Positions 11,657 through 22,607 of a DNA stretch of 64,000 nt are shown one piece after another. Each line of letters opens with the position of its first letter. Positions within the stretch are counted from its first letter, which is position 1. The notes below the pieces were generated by a model, which was not told the DNA's origin, ran no database searches, and saw nothing but the letters and a program-made list of their open reading frames with translations. The stretch comes from Pseudofabraea citricarpa. Lineage: Eukaryota; Ascomycota; Leotiomycetes; Helotiales; Dermateaceae. The position numbers were made by a program, and so were the translations under genes. The DNA lies in NCBI GenBank assembly GCA_029641185.1, contig JAPWGK010000005.1, positions 62,001-126,000 of the forward strand. The letters are read 5' to 3'.

Positions 11657-12513
11657 ATGGAATCACTGTTTCTTAAAACCCCCTCCGCGCACGGAAACGA
11701 CAAAGCTTCCGAGGACTTAAGCCAACAGCCTCAGAATATGACCATGCAGCAAGCATTGGATGACCTCAGAGGTTTTGCTGAAGACTTCAGCGAATTCACA
11801 CCTGACACAACTATACCTACCCCACAAGCAGACTTTGGCATCGGCGCTGTGAAGTACGACATAGACCCAGATTCCCTGAAGCTGTTGCCCAAAGCAGTTT
11901 TGCAGATCTTGAGCGAGATCGTTGACCTGGAAAAAGAGAATGGTGACAGACTTGTCAAAGTTCTGGCGACCATGAACTGTGCTTTGTTTGGCAAGGAAGA
12001 CCCTTTCCCTTGGTTGCCAGCCCTCGAGCGAGAAGTTCTCCGCATCCAAATACAAGAGTAAGCTCCTATACAATACATAAGCTTGAGAAGTTAACTTAAG
12101 CTAATATTTTTCACAGAGCAACGAACGAAATCGTGGAGAGCACTGGTCTGGCTGATAAAGACGATATACCAACTTGCCTCGAGGACCTTGTTGAAGAATG
12201 CGAGAAGCAATGCCGTCCGGTAAACTCGGCTGAGATTGCCTTTCTCGCGGATATTTACACAGATGTTGAGCAAGCGCAAGATGTAAATGAGGACGAGAGC
12301 AGAATCTTCGAAAACTTCGACTATGTGAAAGCCATTTGTAAGTACATATTTTGACGTCAAATTGCCTTTACTGACATAAATATAGTTGACGAGCGGCTTG
12401 AACAGACAGAGGCTGCAAGAGATCTGCGGTTTTTGATGTATTTATTACTTAAGCAAGATGGCAGGTACACTGACAATGATGGATCAGTCGAACATGGAAA
12501 ATCGCAAAGGTGA
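11657..12513 (+). CDS. Unidentified idiomorph gene, candidate second MAT1-2 gene (MAT1-2-10 position)
   Basis: I do not recognise this protein. Exons 11657-12057, 12117-12337 and 12386-12513 have clean GT-AG introns (59 and 48 nt), are phase-consistent and encode 249 aa. The sequence is acidic and soluble, with no signal peptide or transmembrane segment. It contains LLPKAVLQILSEIVDLEKEN, a Cys pair in ECEKQC, and a helical EQTEAARDLRFLMYLLLK near the end. It lies inside the idiomorph, head-to-head with MAT1-2-1. In Botrytis/Sclerotinia relatives this position is held by the idiomorph-specific gene named MAT1-2-10 (formerly MAT1-2-4), so homology is possible but was inferred from position only. 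The stop chosen is TGA at 12511. An alternative splices from 12464 or 12509 into the MAT1-1-1 relic downstream in the same phase. Confidence 0.65.
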
Positions 12514-12894
12514 TTGTGAAAGAAACCCGAGAAAGCAAGCACGAAATTTATGGGCAGACTGTAAGACAAAGGCTTTGAGGATATTAATAAAGGAATTTCT
12601 GATGACAAATGTTCAAATCTCACTATGCCCGATACATGCAAAGGAATGTCATTTTGAAACTGTCTCCACAAATTTCTCAAAAGAGAAAACATTATGAATG
12701 AAAATTTGTTACATACCACAAAGAATATTCTGTGAGAAAATTATTCTCAATCATTCTAGATTTGGACTACTAGACAGCAAGCAACGGCTTAAAGATAGCA
12801 ATAAGAGGGCCACTACTTTGAACATCATTAGCCAATTCATGCCCAGAATCGCAATTTATTATTACAGCGTTCATTTACAATATTGTTTGTGTGG
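12514..12894. other. AT-rich spacer before the MAT1-1-1 relic
   Basis: About 380 bp of A/T-rich DNA contain no alpha-box N-terminal coding sequence in any frame. This is either the 3' flank of the gene at 11657 or a long intron joining it to the relic. The junction between MAT1-2-specific DNA and the shared right flank should lie at its right end. Confidence 0.55.
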
Positions 12895-13670
12895 CAGAGG
12901 GTAGGTCATCCTCGCAAGAGAAGCATCCGCGACTTGGTGGGCAAGGATAATGCTCCCCTAGACGTCTTCCTGGCCATCGTAGTTCCAGAGATCGGGCTTA
13001 TTGAAGTCGATGACTACCTCGCTACACTTGCATGGGTCATTGATTTTGATGCTCAAGGTTTTGCTCTATTGAAGCAATGGATGGACCCCGAGCTTGATGC
13101 CTTCCCAGACCATATTGCATACACTGATATGACTGAACGCGATGTCATTGTCCTATGTGGCGACGAGGGTTACATCAACGCTTTGCAGGTCGCAAAGCTC
13201 ATTGGAGGAGCATCTACCATCCCAACTGCGCAACCCACCCAGGCCTCCCAACAAGGACTGCTTGCCAGTGCTCCAGTACTACCAGAAGCTACTGAGAATG
13301 CCAGCCCCGCCGAACTATTCATGCACCAAGTCATGACAGACCCTGCTGCTGCAGCATCTCGCGTGCTCGGTTTTGACGTCAACCAAATGCTTGGACTAAC
13401 CGACGAGCAAGCATCAAAGCCCTACGAGTGGACCGGCAATATGGCAGACATCTATACTCCTAGTGTCGGCTGCGTCGATCTTAGCCAATTCGACGATGAA
13501 TCCGAGAGCGGTTGGGACACCACCGAAGTCAGCGACGCCTTTGCTTTTGATACCACCCTGGCCAACAAGGGCGCTGTCATCAATGGTTACATGGTTCCAA
13601 GTGGTAAGTAGAATAAACCCAAGCAAAAGCAAACCATCGCTAATGTCATACAGCCCCCGAGAAGTATTGA
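12895..13670 (+). pseudogene. MAT1-1-1: Truncated MAT1-1-1 (alpha-domain) fragment, C-terminal part
   Basis: The translation begins with RKRSIRDLVGKDNAPLDVFL and continues PEIGLIEVDDYLATLAW, followed by TERDVIVLCGDEGYI. This matches the second half of the MAT1-1-1 alpha domain and the region after it, where the pattern IRD...LD-FL....P-IG....YL--L-W is conserved. The N-terminal half of the alpha box is absent and no usable ATG precedes the homology (the first in-frame Met is about 60 codons in). The rest is intact: one open exon to 13603, a 50-nt GT-AG intron 13604-13653, and a short last exon ending APEKY and TGA at 13668-13670. It therefore looks like a clean 5' truncation rather than a mutated gene. 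Fragments of the opposite mating-type gene at idiomorph edges are known from Botrytis. It may be inert or may be spliced to the upstream gene. Confidence 0.78.
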
Positions 13671-14749
13671 GTGTCCAGAATCAGTACCGAGTCTCTGTTC
13701 GCAGACCATGCACAACGGATCAATGCGAGCTGAACTGCCTTCGAGCCAATTACGCGGTACTAGATTTTCTTTTCTTTGTATTCAATCATTCTTCACGTAC
13801 AGTTTCTCTGCAATACGGGATGAGGCATGCAGACTAGGCCGGTGTTCTCAATTCGTAATATTGATGGGCAGAAGTAATCTGGATCAACCGGTTCTTCTTA
13901 CGGCCCATGAATGGATGGTACATTGGTTTTCTAATAACAGCCCGTGATGAGAAATGAAAACTGATGACAATAAACGATTGATTGGCTCTGTGGTGACGAG
14001 CTGTGAAGTAAGGTAGATGGGAATAGGAATTGTTTTGCTCTCGTGTCGTGGAAATAAAGCCCATGGCGCTACTGTGGCGGCCCCCTGGCGATTATGCATG
14101 GAGCAGGGGAGAGGCTGCAGGGGCGATCACGTCTAATTTAGCTGCCGCCCACCATCCCGTCGGTCCTACCTCATACTCGGTACTGTACAGTACCGTAAAG
14201 TACCCACCAGTCCCGTCAGCACCTGCAGATCCACCGGCACTGCTGGGTGGTTCAGGTACGGAGCAGCTCTCCGTGCAAGTAAGACCGCTATGCCTCCCTT
14301 CTATCCTTTAACCCCCAATCGCTAACCCCTAATTCCCAATCCCCCGCTCTGGCCAAGAGTTACACGCCGTCCTCGCTACCGCACTGCAACGTACGTACAG
14401 TATTTGTCACCCATTCGCTTTCCCTTGTCGGCTGTATACATCACGTGATACGAACGGGGCACAACAATCTTCGGGTGACTTGGACGTTTTCAGCTTGCTG
14501 GCGACTTTCTGCTCACTCATCTACAGTCTATATGGTGCTTCCTAATATTGACCACGAGATGTTGTCTGGGCTCGGGGGGGAGCCAAGCAAAGCTATACAT
14601 TTGGGGACCTGAGCTTGAAGAATGAATACATGGATGGGTGTCTCCCTCCAATGATGTTTGAATGATAATCAGAACCCTACGCTACAAACGCTTGCCCGGG
14701 CCCAAAACATGTTCCCAAGGGCAATCTCAGATACAGCCGAGATCTGAAT
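13671..14749. other. Intergenic region MAT relic to SLA2
   Basis: This 1.1-kb stretch is noncoding between the converging MAT1-1-1 relic and SLA2. A cluster of GTAC words lies near 14179-14206. Open frames such as 14030-14311 show no domain. I see no gene. Confidence 0.6.
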
Positions 14750-17700
14750 CTACTCCTCCTGGTATGACACCTTCCTCATCTCGCCCAACCGTTGTCTCGC
14801 GGCAGCCAGATTGTTCTCCAGCTGCAGAATTTCCACCTGTTGAGACATGTTAGTTTGTATCGCAGGAAGCAAAGATCCAGGTTCTGGCTACTCACCTGCT
14901 GTTCCATCTCCCGAACCTTGAACTCATGTGCTCCCAACTTCCCATAATCAATTCGCTCATCTTCCTGATCGCGATCCTTGATCATGTCCTGGACTTGTCG
15001 GACAAGAGCACGGCATGCAGCACCCACTGCTTTGCTGGCCTGTTCCAGTGACTCTTGGCTCTTGCTCATAAAACCGGCCTTGACTCGGCTGGCAGCCACG
15101 AGCTGCGCTGTCGAAGATGCTACTCCGTTGGACGCTACAATCAATTGCTCGGGACTGTTGCGCCCTGAGAGTACACCGTCAGCTGTCTCGATCAGCGTAT
15201 TGGTAGAAGAAGCCACAGCCTTAGCTGCAGAAATTAACCCTTCAGTCCAGCGATTGTTTTTCTTGTAGAAAGCTGTTTTGGAGGAGGAACCACGTCCAGC
15301 TTGCACGATCTCTTGCTGTGTCACCGTTGCGGCTTTGATGAGCTGGGCGATTGCATTGGTAACGGCAATTGCAGCATCAAGGATTGAGTCGTGAATGCGA
15401 AGCTCATAAGTGGAATATCCGTCCTTGGGTTTGGACTTGAGCTTTGCCAAACGTGCTGCTGCTGCGCTGATAGCGTCCGCGGCCTTGTTCAGCTCACTGT
15501 CAACAAGATCTCCGAGATCACCCTTGTTGCTGGCAAGCTTGCCGCTATTCGGCGCAAAGGAGTCTGCAAGCTTGTTGAGCTTTTGTAAATTCATCTGCAC
15601 CTCGTTATTGCTGTTAATGACAACATCTGTCTTCTGCATAGGATCCATGCCGTCCAGCCTGAAGCTCTGGAGACCACGGAAGAACTTGACGGTAGATTGC
15701 GCAGATTGCCGAGCGCCACTCATGAGCTGATCGGCTTTCTTGTCATCGGTCGCGAGACGTGTCAGACCTTTGGTGTTACTAAGTACGTCGGCGACAGAGC
15801 TGGAGAAAACATTGATGGTACGAATGATTTCTGCGTGACTGCTGTTGGGGCCATCGGCAATGAAGTTGTTGAAGGCCGTAGCGAACTCTGTTGCGCTTGA
15901 GGATGCTTTCTCAATCTGCGACAAAACATAAGATGGCGTGGCATTCTGGTTTCCGGCTTGCATAGATGAGTCGAGCTCATATAACGCATCATCGACGCGC
16001 TGCACGCCACTTTGTAAGACTGAATCAATGATGTCGTTGATCTTGCCAATATTGGACAGCAACATAGCATCGATTTGGCCATCAAGAGCATTGTCAGTTT
16101 CGCCTTGCGACATCCTCAGTTCGTTAAGTTCAATCAGTGCCTCGTCTAACCCTTGCTTATACACTGCCAACTCCATCTCTTTGTCCTGAAGCAAGCGCTC
16201 GGCATCGGAGCCACCTTCGCTATACTTGGAATGTACATCTTCAAGAGCGCGGGACTTTTTTCGGAGCGCCTCTTCAAGGTCTGCCATCTCACGATTGTAC
16301 TTGGAGAGCATCGAGGATAGCTCGTTGCCCTTGCTACGCTCCAAGTTATCCGCACGATCAAGAGCCATGCGCAATTCTCGCTTCAACTTCTCCATCTCCT
16401 CCCTGTTTCCACCGGATAGGCGGTCTTTCTCGTGCAATGCACGATCTCTTTCTCGGATCATGTCAGCGAGTTCGAGGTTCTTGGTCTTGATCTCTCGTTC
16501 AAGCTTCTCTCGCTTATCGATGGCCTCCTGAGCCGAAGCCGCTTTCAACTGCACACCCTTGAACTTCTGAAGCAGGTCCAAATGCTCGTGTCGCAACTGC
16601 GAGTATAATTTGGCTAGTGCTTCATACTTGGTTCTCCAGGTGTTCACTTGTTCCTGCAGGGCCCGAATTTGATCATCCTTGCTACCAATCTGCTGCCCGT
16701 AACTATTCTGTAATTGAGAAAGCTCGCCTTCTAGTGCCTTGACCCGCTGGTCATACTGTTGAAGCATAAGCTGATCACGCTCATACTGAGCACGAGCATT
16801 CAGATTCTCTTGCTCAAGTTCAGCTAAGCGGCCTTGGGTTTGCCATTGTTGTTGCTGTGCCATCAGAGCTTGTTGCTCCTGTTGCTGCTGTTCGGCTAAC
16901 TTTCTTTGTTGCTCTTCAAAGTCGCGCTGTGCCTGAAGTGCCGCCTGTTGTTGAGCGAAGAGTTGTTGGGCTTGGCGTTCTTCCATGACCCGTTGTTGTT
17001 CCTCATACTCTCTATTTTGTCGGGCCTGCTCATTCTTCCAGAACTCTCCAATGTCATCGGGCTCTTCAGTTTTCGGTGCTGGTGGTGGGGTCACGCGTCT
17101 CTCAATCTCTTGCTTCGGACGTTCTGGCAAGCGAGGCGCGGACTCATCCTCGGATAGGAGATTGGGCGGTTCCTGGGGAAGCTTGGGAACGGTGATCAAG
17201 CTGGTGAGGTACCTGAGATTTGAACACTCGTAGTAGAACTTGACCAAGCGGTAATGCTGTGCATCGTAACGGCCACGGAGTGGCTCTAGAGCATCGTCGT
17301 CTCCAGTTGCTGTAGGGTGTCAATCATGTTCAGTTACAAAGAGCGGAAGACTTACTGGTGTGCATAGCACGTAGCATGCTTGTTATGAATTTATAGATCC
17401 CATAACTCTCCTGAACTAGTGGTACTAAAGCCGAGATTCGACACTCATTGTTGCCACCGCCTCGGAAATGAGAGAAGATCAACTTTTGAAACTGCTCAAT
17501 CTTGTCCTGTAAAGCCATAAGATCCGATATCGTCTCGTAACCTTCATTGGGGTCGTTGATCCCTTTCAAACTGATGTATTCCTCATACTCGAACGTCCCA
17601 TTGAAGTCCGGATGCTGTTGATGAAAGGTCAGCTTGGACAGGAGGAAGTTAACGTATTCCTTTATGAGAGGGCCATATCCCCGGAGACCCTCTCCTGACA

Positions 17701-18245
17701 TGCCCTGATTTAAGCTGTCTATCCAACTTCGATTGGCCATCGCCTCGCGCAAACTCGTAGGGTGGCCCTCTTGCAGGACTTTGTGTACGGTTATGAGGGC
17801 CTTGAATGTCTGTACCTCATCCGCAAGGATAGGTTGCCTATGCCTCGATTGTCAGTCTGTATCTCCCCTCATGGCCCCCATGATGATCCGCCCGCACAAT
17901 ACCACCCGCTCCGCGACGTCTCTCCCTGATGGGTCGCGGCAGCATCAACAACTTGCGGTAGGGAGTTGACTAACACTTTCATTCCGGCCCAGAAGGCTTG
18001 CGACGACTTGTGGTCCCACGTGTACACGATGCAGCTGCGCACATGCTTGCGTTTAGGGGCCGTTTCTTCAATGCTCGTGGCTTTCCGGATGTTAATCGCG
18101 AGCTCGCCCTCAGACCTATGGTGAGCGAAGTCAGTAAGCCGAACCGCGGTTGATCTAGACAGCAGAGCTCCACGAGGGCAGATGTGAGCTCCAGGGCAAC
18201 TACTAACTTGGTCGAGTTGACATTTCTCGCAGTTGCAATCGACAT
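14750..18245 (-). CDS. SLA2: SLA2 / HIP1R-type endocytic clathrin adaptor
   Basis: SLA2 links clathrin coats and PI(4,5)P2 membrane to cortical actin during endocytosis. Minus-strand exons: 18245-18208, 18115-17975, 17837-17356, 17309-14896, 14836-14750. The model is phase-consistent and gives 1053 aa. The N-terminal ANTH domain (about residues 10-270) includes AINIRKATS, KRKHVRSCIVYTWDHKSS and ITVHKVLQEGHP. Residues about 300-560 are a Gln-rich coiled coil (long QQQ/EEQQR runs). The C-terminal I/LWEQ (THATCH) actin-binding domain covers about 820-1030. The start ATG gives MSIATARNVNSTK. Exon 2 uses a GTTAGT donor, chosen because it restores MKVQPILADEV. SLA2 is the standard right-hand flank of MAT loci. 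Confidence 0.95.
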
Positions 18246-19050
18246 CTTGCCGTAGCTCAAGGCAGGGCACGCAACTATGCACGGTGGAGGATGGGCAGCA
18301 TAAGGATGCAGAGAGATATGGGGGATGTGAGGGGATGGCTGGCGCACGATGCTGCTACTCGCTCCTTATCAGGCAGGGCAGACGATTACAGCAGATGTTT
18401 CGTGTCGACCGACTGATTGGATTGGATTATTCATGGTTTCCCTCGGAGCAAGCATGGCGAGCGAGCACTTGTAGGTACGAGCAAGGCTGGTTGGTGGTTA
18501 CGTAAGCTCGTAGTCAGGCTGCAGCTGCACCGCCCATTATTACAGCGTATTTAGCTTCCAAGTGACCATTGAGAGCGAGCAGTACGCGTGGACAGTAAGG
18601 CAAGTCCAGGCAAGCCCAAGCAACCAAGGCGTACAGCAGCAGTACATACAGTGCTACTCCACACAGTGCCAGTACGCAGGTACTCTCAAGTACCTCTCAA
18701 GTACCTCTCAAGTACCTCACGCTGCTGACAAGGCTCCTTCACTCGCTCGCTCATCGCATCTGCTACCACCAATCAAGACGAGGCAACGCGAGACAAGGCG
18801 GAGGCGGCGGCGGCGGCGGCACCACCCTGGAACCAACTACAGTACTGCTGTGCCTACACTTCCATCCATCCAGCCTCCATCCGTCATCCAGCCTAAACAG
18901 CCAAATGTCATGTAGCGGTCACCTCCTACTAGATCTTGGTCTTCTTCCACCCTTCCCTGTACCCATCCCACTCCCCCCCACCACCCTTCTGTTACCAAGT
19001 TGTGCAGATTCTGGCTGTGCAACTGCACTCTCTCCTCGGCCGCCCATGAC
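18246..19050. other. Divergent intergenic region SLA2/NVJ2-like gene
   Basis: About 800 bp separate two divergent start codons. The region holds tandem CTCTCAAGTAC units (about 18679-18719) and a CGG-rich run (about 18797-18820). Several GTAC words are present. I see no gene. Confidence 0.65.
18679..18719. repeat. Tandem CTCTCAAGTAC repeat
   Basis: Three to four near-perfect 10-11 nt units (CTCTCAAGTAC) lie head to tail in the SLA2/NVJ2-like promoter region. The function is unknown. Confidence 0.8.
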
Positions 19051-21999
19051 ATGATGAGCAGTGTGACGGGGTTCCTCTTCGTCTACCTTCTCGGCGGCCT
19101 GACATTCCTGCCTCTGCTCTTGATTGTTGTCCTGAGCCATGCCTACCTGACCTTTCCTGTGCGCAACGATGCACCGCCCGACGACGACGATGCCCGCGGC
19201 AACACCATTGTGGAGCCTGAGGACAACCTCGATGCCCTCAAATCAGCACAGTCGACACTGGCCGAGAAGTTCCAGGCCCGCGCGTCTCACGAGGCTGGAG
19301 TTGCCGAGGGGTGGTTTGCTGTCTGTAGAGAGTATGTGCCTGGCGGCGTGAATGGCAAACCCCCGGAGCGGAATACGCCAGTGGGGGCCACCACAGTATC
19401 TGCCCCGAGTCCTAGTGTTTATCAGAGCATGTACAGGAGTATATTTGACCGCAAACAAAGCAGTGGTCCGTTAGATGCTAAGGGGGTTGGGCGGCCGCAG
19501 AGGAAGGGTGGGAATGTCTTCTATGTCGTGCTAAGGTAATCGATCCAATACCCGCAGCCATATCTACTCATCCGGACCTTAGCTGACGTCGTTTGTGCCA
19601 TCAGACACGGCCACCTAATGCTCTTCGACGACGACGAACAAATCGAAGTGCGGCATGTCGTGTCCCTAGCACATCACACAGTCAGCATATATTCAGGAGG
19701 AGACCAAACACCAGAAGGAGAACTCTTCATCAAAAGAAATGCCATATGTCTATCTAGAAAGTCAGACGCGGGAGAAATCACCGCTGACGGCACAACTTCA
19801 AAGCCCTTCTTTTTCTTTTCCGAAAACTGCTCAGAAAAGGAGGACTTCTATTTTGCTCTCCTTCGAAACCAAGAAAGAAGACCAGAATCTAAGGATAACC
19901 CCCCAATACCGCTGCAGTATGATGTGAAAGATGTTATAACGCTAGTACAACGACTGCACTCCTCCGAGGAACACCTGCAGACGAGGTGGATCAACGCTGT
20001 CATTGGCAGGATATTTCTTGCTCTGTATAAGACGCCAGAAATTGAGAACTACATCAGAGCGAAGATCACCAAGAAGATTTCCCGAGTCAAGACGCCTGCT
20101 TTCCTCTCCAAGATTGTCCTCCAAAAGATCGATCTAGGTGAAGCTGCTCCTGTCATCACAAATCCACGACTCAAGGATCTCACAGTAGATGGAGAGCTGG
20201 TGGTTGAAGCAGATGTTCGTTATACTGGGAATTTTAGATTGGAGGTAGCGGCGATCGCTCGAATCGAGTTGGGGTCGCGTTTCAAGGCGCGAGAGGTCAA
20301 CTTACTTCTTGCTGTGGTGCTGAAGAGAATCGAAGGTCACTTGATGCTTAGGATTAAACCACCGCCATCGAATAGGGTATGGCTGACCTTCCAGACCATG
20401 CCAAAGATCGACATGACTATAGAACCCATTGTCAGCTCCAGACAAATCACCTACACTCTGATCTTGCGCCAGATTGAAAATCGGATTAAGGAAGTTGTAG
20501 CCGAGAGTCTGGTCTATCCGAACTGGGACGATTCGCCCTTCTATCAGAGCGATTCAAAAGTCTGGCGAGGAGGAATTTGGGCAAATGAAAAGAATACAGA
20601 GCATTCGTTGGACCCCGAAACAGCCGCTGCCCAAGAGGGAGATGTTGACGAAGTACATCACTTAGAGGGTGAACCCGACGACTCGATCGAGGCATTACCA
20701 GCCGTCGAGAAAAGCATCAGTGCTCCCCTCTTCGATGCTTCTCCAACGAGTGGCACATTTGCTCGCAAAGCCACAAAATCCGCACTTAATCTTGTCAATC
20801 CAAAGGCATCAGGCTCGTCTACAAGTATTGAGACCCGTTCTTCCGTGTCTGAGAAACCCAGAGTCATGCGATCTGGTTCGTTTGCCAGTACATCCTCCCC
20901 AAGTGTTAGTACAGATATTACACATGCAGATACGTTCAAGCCTTCTAGCCCACCCGATCAAGCCGGTAGTGCTATGGCTGCAATTTCGGCACTTTCGCAT
21001 AGCAACTCGCCTACGGATACACCTGTTGGATCACCAGCTCGACTCTCCAGGACTGAGAAGGCTGGTAGTCATTCTTCGGTTTCCTCATGGGACTCAGACA
21101 AAAATACACAACACGATCTAACGCCTCAAGCCACCACTGTGACTTCAGAAATCATCAGCCTTTCGTCCAATTCAATTCCGCCTAGCCCAGCCAGCCTAAA
21201 GGCTGCCTCAATCCACTCAGAGTCGCCATCTGCAAGATCATCTGCACCAGACCCGAGGCGAGAGAACTCCAATTCTTCCTCCTCTAACAAGTCAACAAAT
21301 TTTGAAACAAAGCGCCTTTCGCTGGCAGCGGTGACGAATGCCGCGGCAACTGCCAAAAAATGGGGTTGGAATGCCATACAGCGTCAGGCAAATCAGAACA
21401 AAGATGACACGGAGGACCCAACTGATGCTCCTAAGCCTCCGCTAGTTATGGGCCGCGGGCGACCTCTTCCTCCACCTGGCACTCCGCTCCCACCTCCAGA
21501 CAAGAAGACCAAAACAGCCCCAATTCCTGTACCAAAACGTAAACCTATGCCCCCGCCAGCACTTCCACAAAAGGCCCAGGAGAATCCCCCCCCTGATTTA
21601 GAACCTATGAATCGGCATGGCCGGCGTCAGGTGCCTCCGCCCCCATTGCCTTCACGGAACAGTCGAGAGAACTTAGGCAACCGCACAGGTGATGACGGCT
21701 TGCTGGTCGTTGCAGCACCAGCAGATTCAGAACCAACCTCACCTTCAACAGAGTCTACGCCTACTTATATGCAGCCATGGGTAGACGATGCTGACGATGA
21801 CACTGAAGATCACACGGCCAGACACAATCCTAACATACCTGCTGGTACGCCTCCTCGCCTACCCAAGAGACGACATCCCGGACGTGTTTTGTCAGGAAGT
21901 CCCGAGGAAGATAATAATAAGCTTCCAAGTTGGATTGCTGCCCAAGAAGAAGAAGCTAGAGCAAAAAGCATATTTGTCGACGAGGATTCAGGACTCTGA
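19051..21999 (+). CDS. NVJ2: SMP/PH-domain lipid-transfer protein, Nvj2-like
   Basis: This is probably an ER-anchored tubular lipid-transfer protein acting at ER contact sites (Nvj2/TEX2 family). The exons are 19051-19535 and 19605-21999 with a 69-nt intron; the model is phase-consistent and gives 959 aa. An N-terminal transmembrane anchor is visible at about residues 5-35 (FLFVYLLGGLTFLPLLLIVV). A PH-like segment begins at GHLMLFDDDEQIEV. The SMP domain covers about residues 270-490, with TRWINAVIGRIFLALY, KDLTVDGELVVEADVRYTG and EVVAESLVYPNWDD. The C-terminal 45 percent is disordered, Ser/Pro-rich, with polyproline stretches such as RPLPPPGTPLPPP. Two adjacent ATGs (19051, 19054) are possible starts. 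The domain order matches fungal Nvj2 homologues. Confidence 0.88.
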
Positions 22000-22607
22000 T
22001 CTGCCTGCCACGAGTAGCACTTAGGGTATGACGAAGGAGATCAAAACTTCAGTATCGATTCTAAAAGCCTGATGGCTATTGTGTACTATTCGGGGAGGCA
22101 ATGATAGCATGGCTTGGCGTTACAATGGGCTTGGTTTGAGTTTCGGAATAGAACGGGGCAATATTCAATAGCATGCAAGGAGAAGGGTTGTTGTTCTACC
22201 TACAAACAAAGCAAGACGAGCTCATGGTAGAATCTATCATTCTCGCAACTTATTGATCTCCTTTGAAGGCCGGCTTGTACTGATCCCAGCATCCATGTTG
22301 AAATCGGACACGGACATTTCGTTCTTGTGATATACGCTAATCGCACCGTTATGGTGTGTTTCTGGCGCCACCACTGCTTGTCATAATTTCTGACAGTGAC
22401 ACCAAGGAATAAATTCATATTCCTAGGTCTCTTACTAAGTCCTTTTTAACCAAGCATTGAATCAGGACAGTGAAGTATGAGTGCAAATTATATGTTCGTC
22501 AAATATAGTACTAAAGCCCTCTGCATGGACTCCCACGCTGTAAGAAATGTGAACTTGAATCCGTTTGTATGTAAAGCTGCGGACACCAGAGAAATACCGA
22601 TCAAGTA
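22000..22607. other. Convergent intergenic region
   Basis: About 600 bp hold the 3' ends of the NVJ2-like gene and REV3. I see no gene or repeat. Confidence 0.65.

Noticed and set aside
12458..12697. Plus-strand open frame of 79 codons between the new MAT gene and the MAT1-1-1 relic
   Set aside because: It lies in another frame than either neighbour and overlaps the coding end of the 249-aa gene. The translation shows no alpha-box or HMG features.
12883..13670. Considered as an intact stand-alone MAT1-1-1 gene
   Set aside because: The first half of the alpha box is missing and there is no ATG before the conserved region, so it is called a truncated relic.
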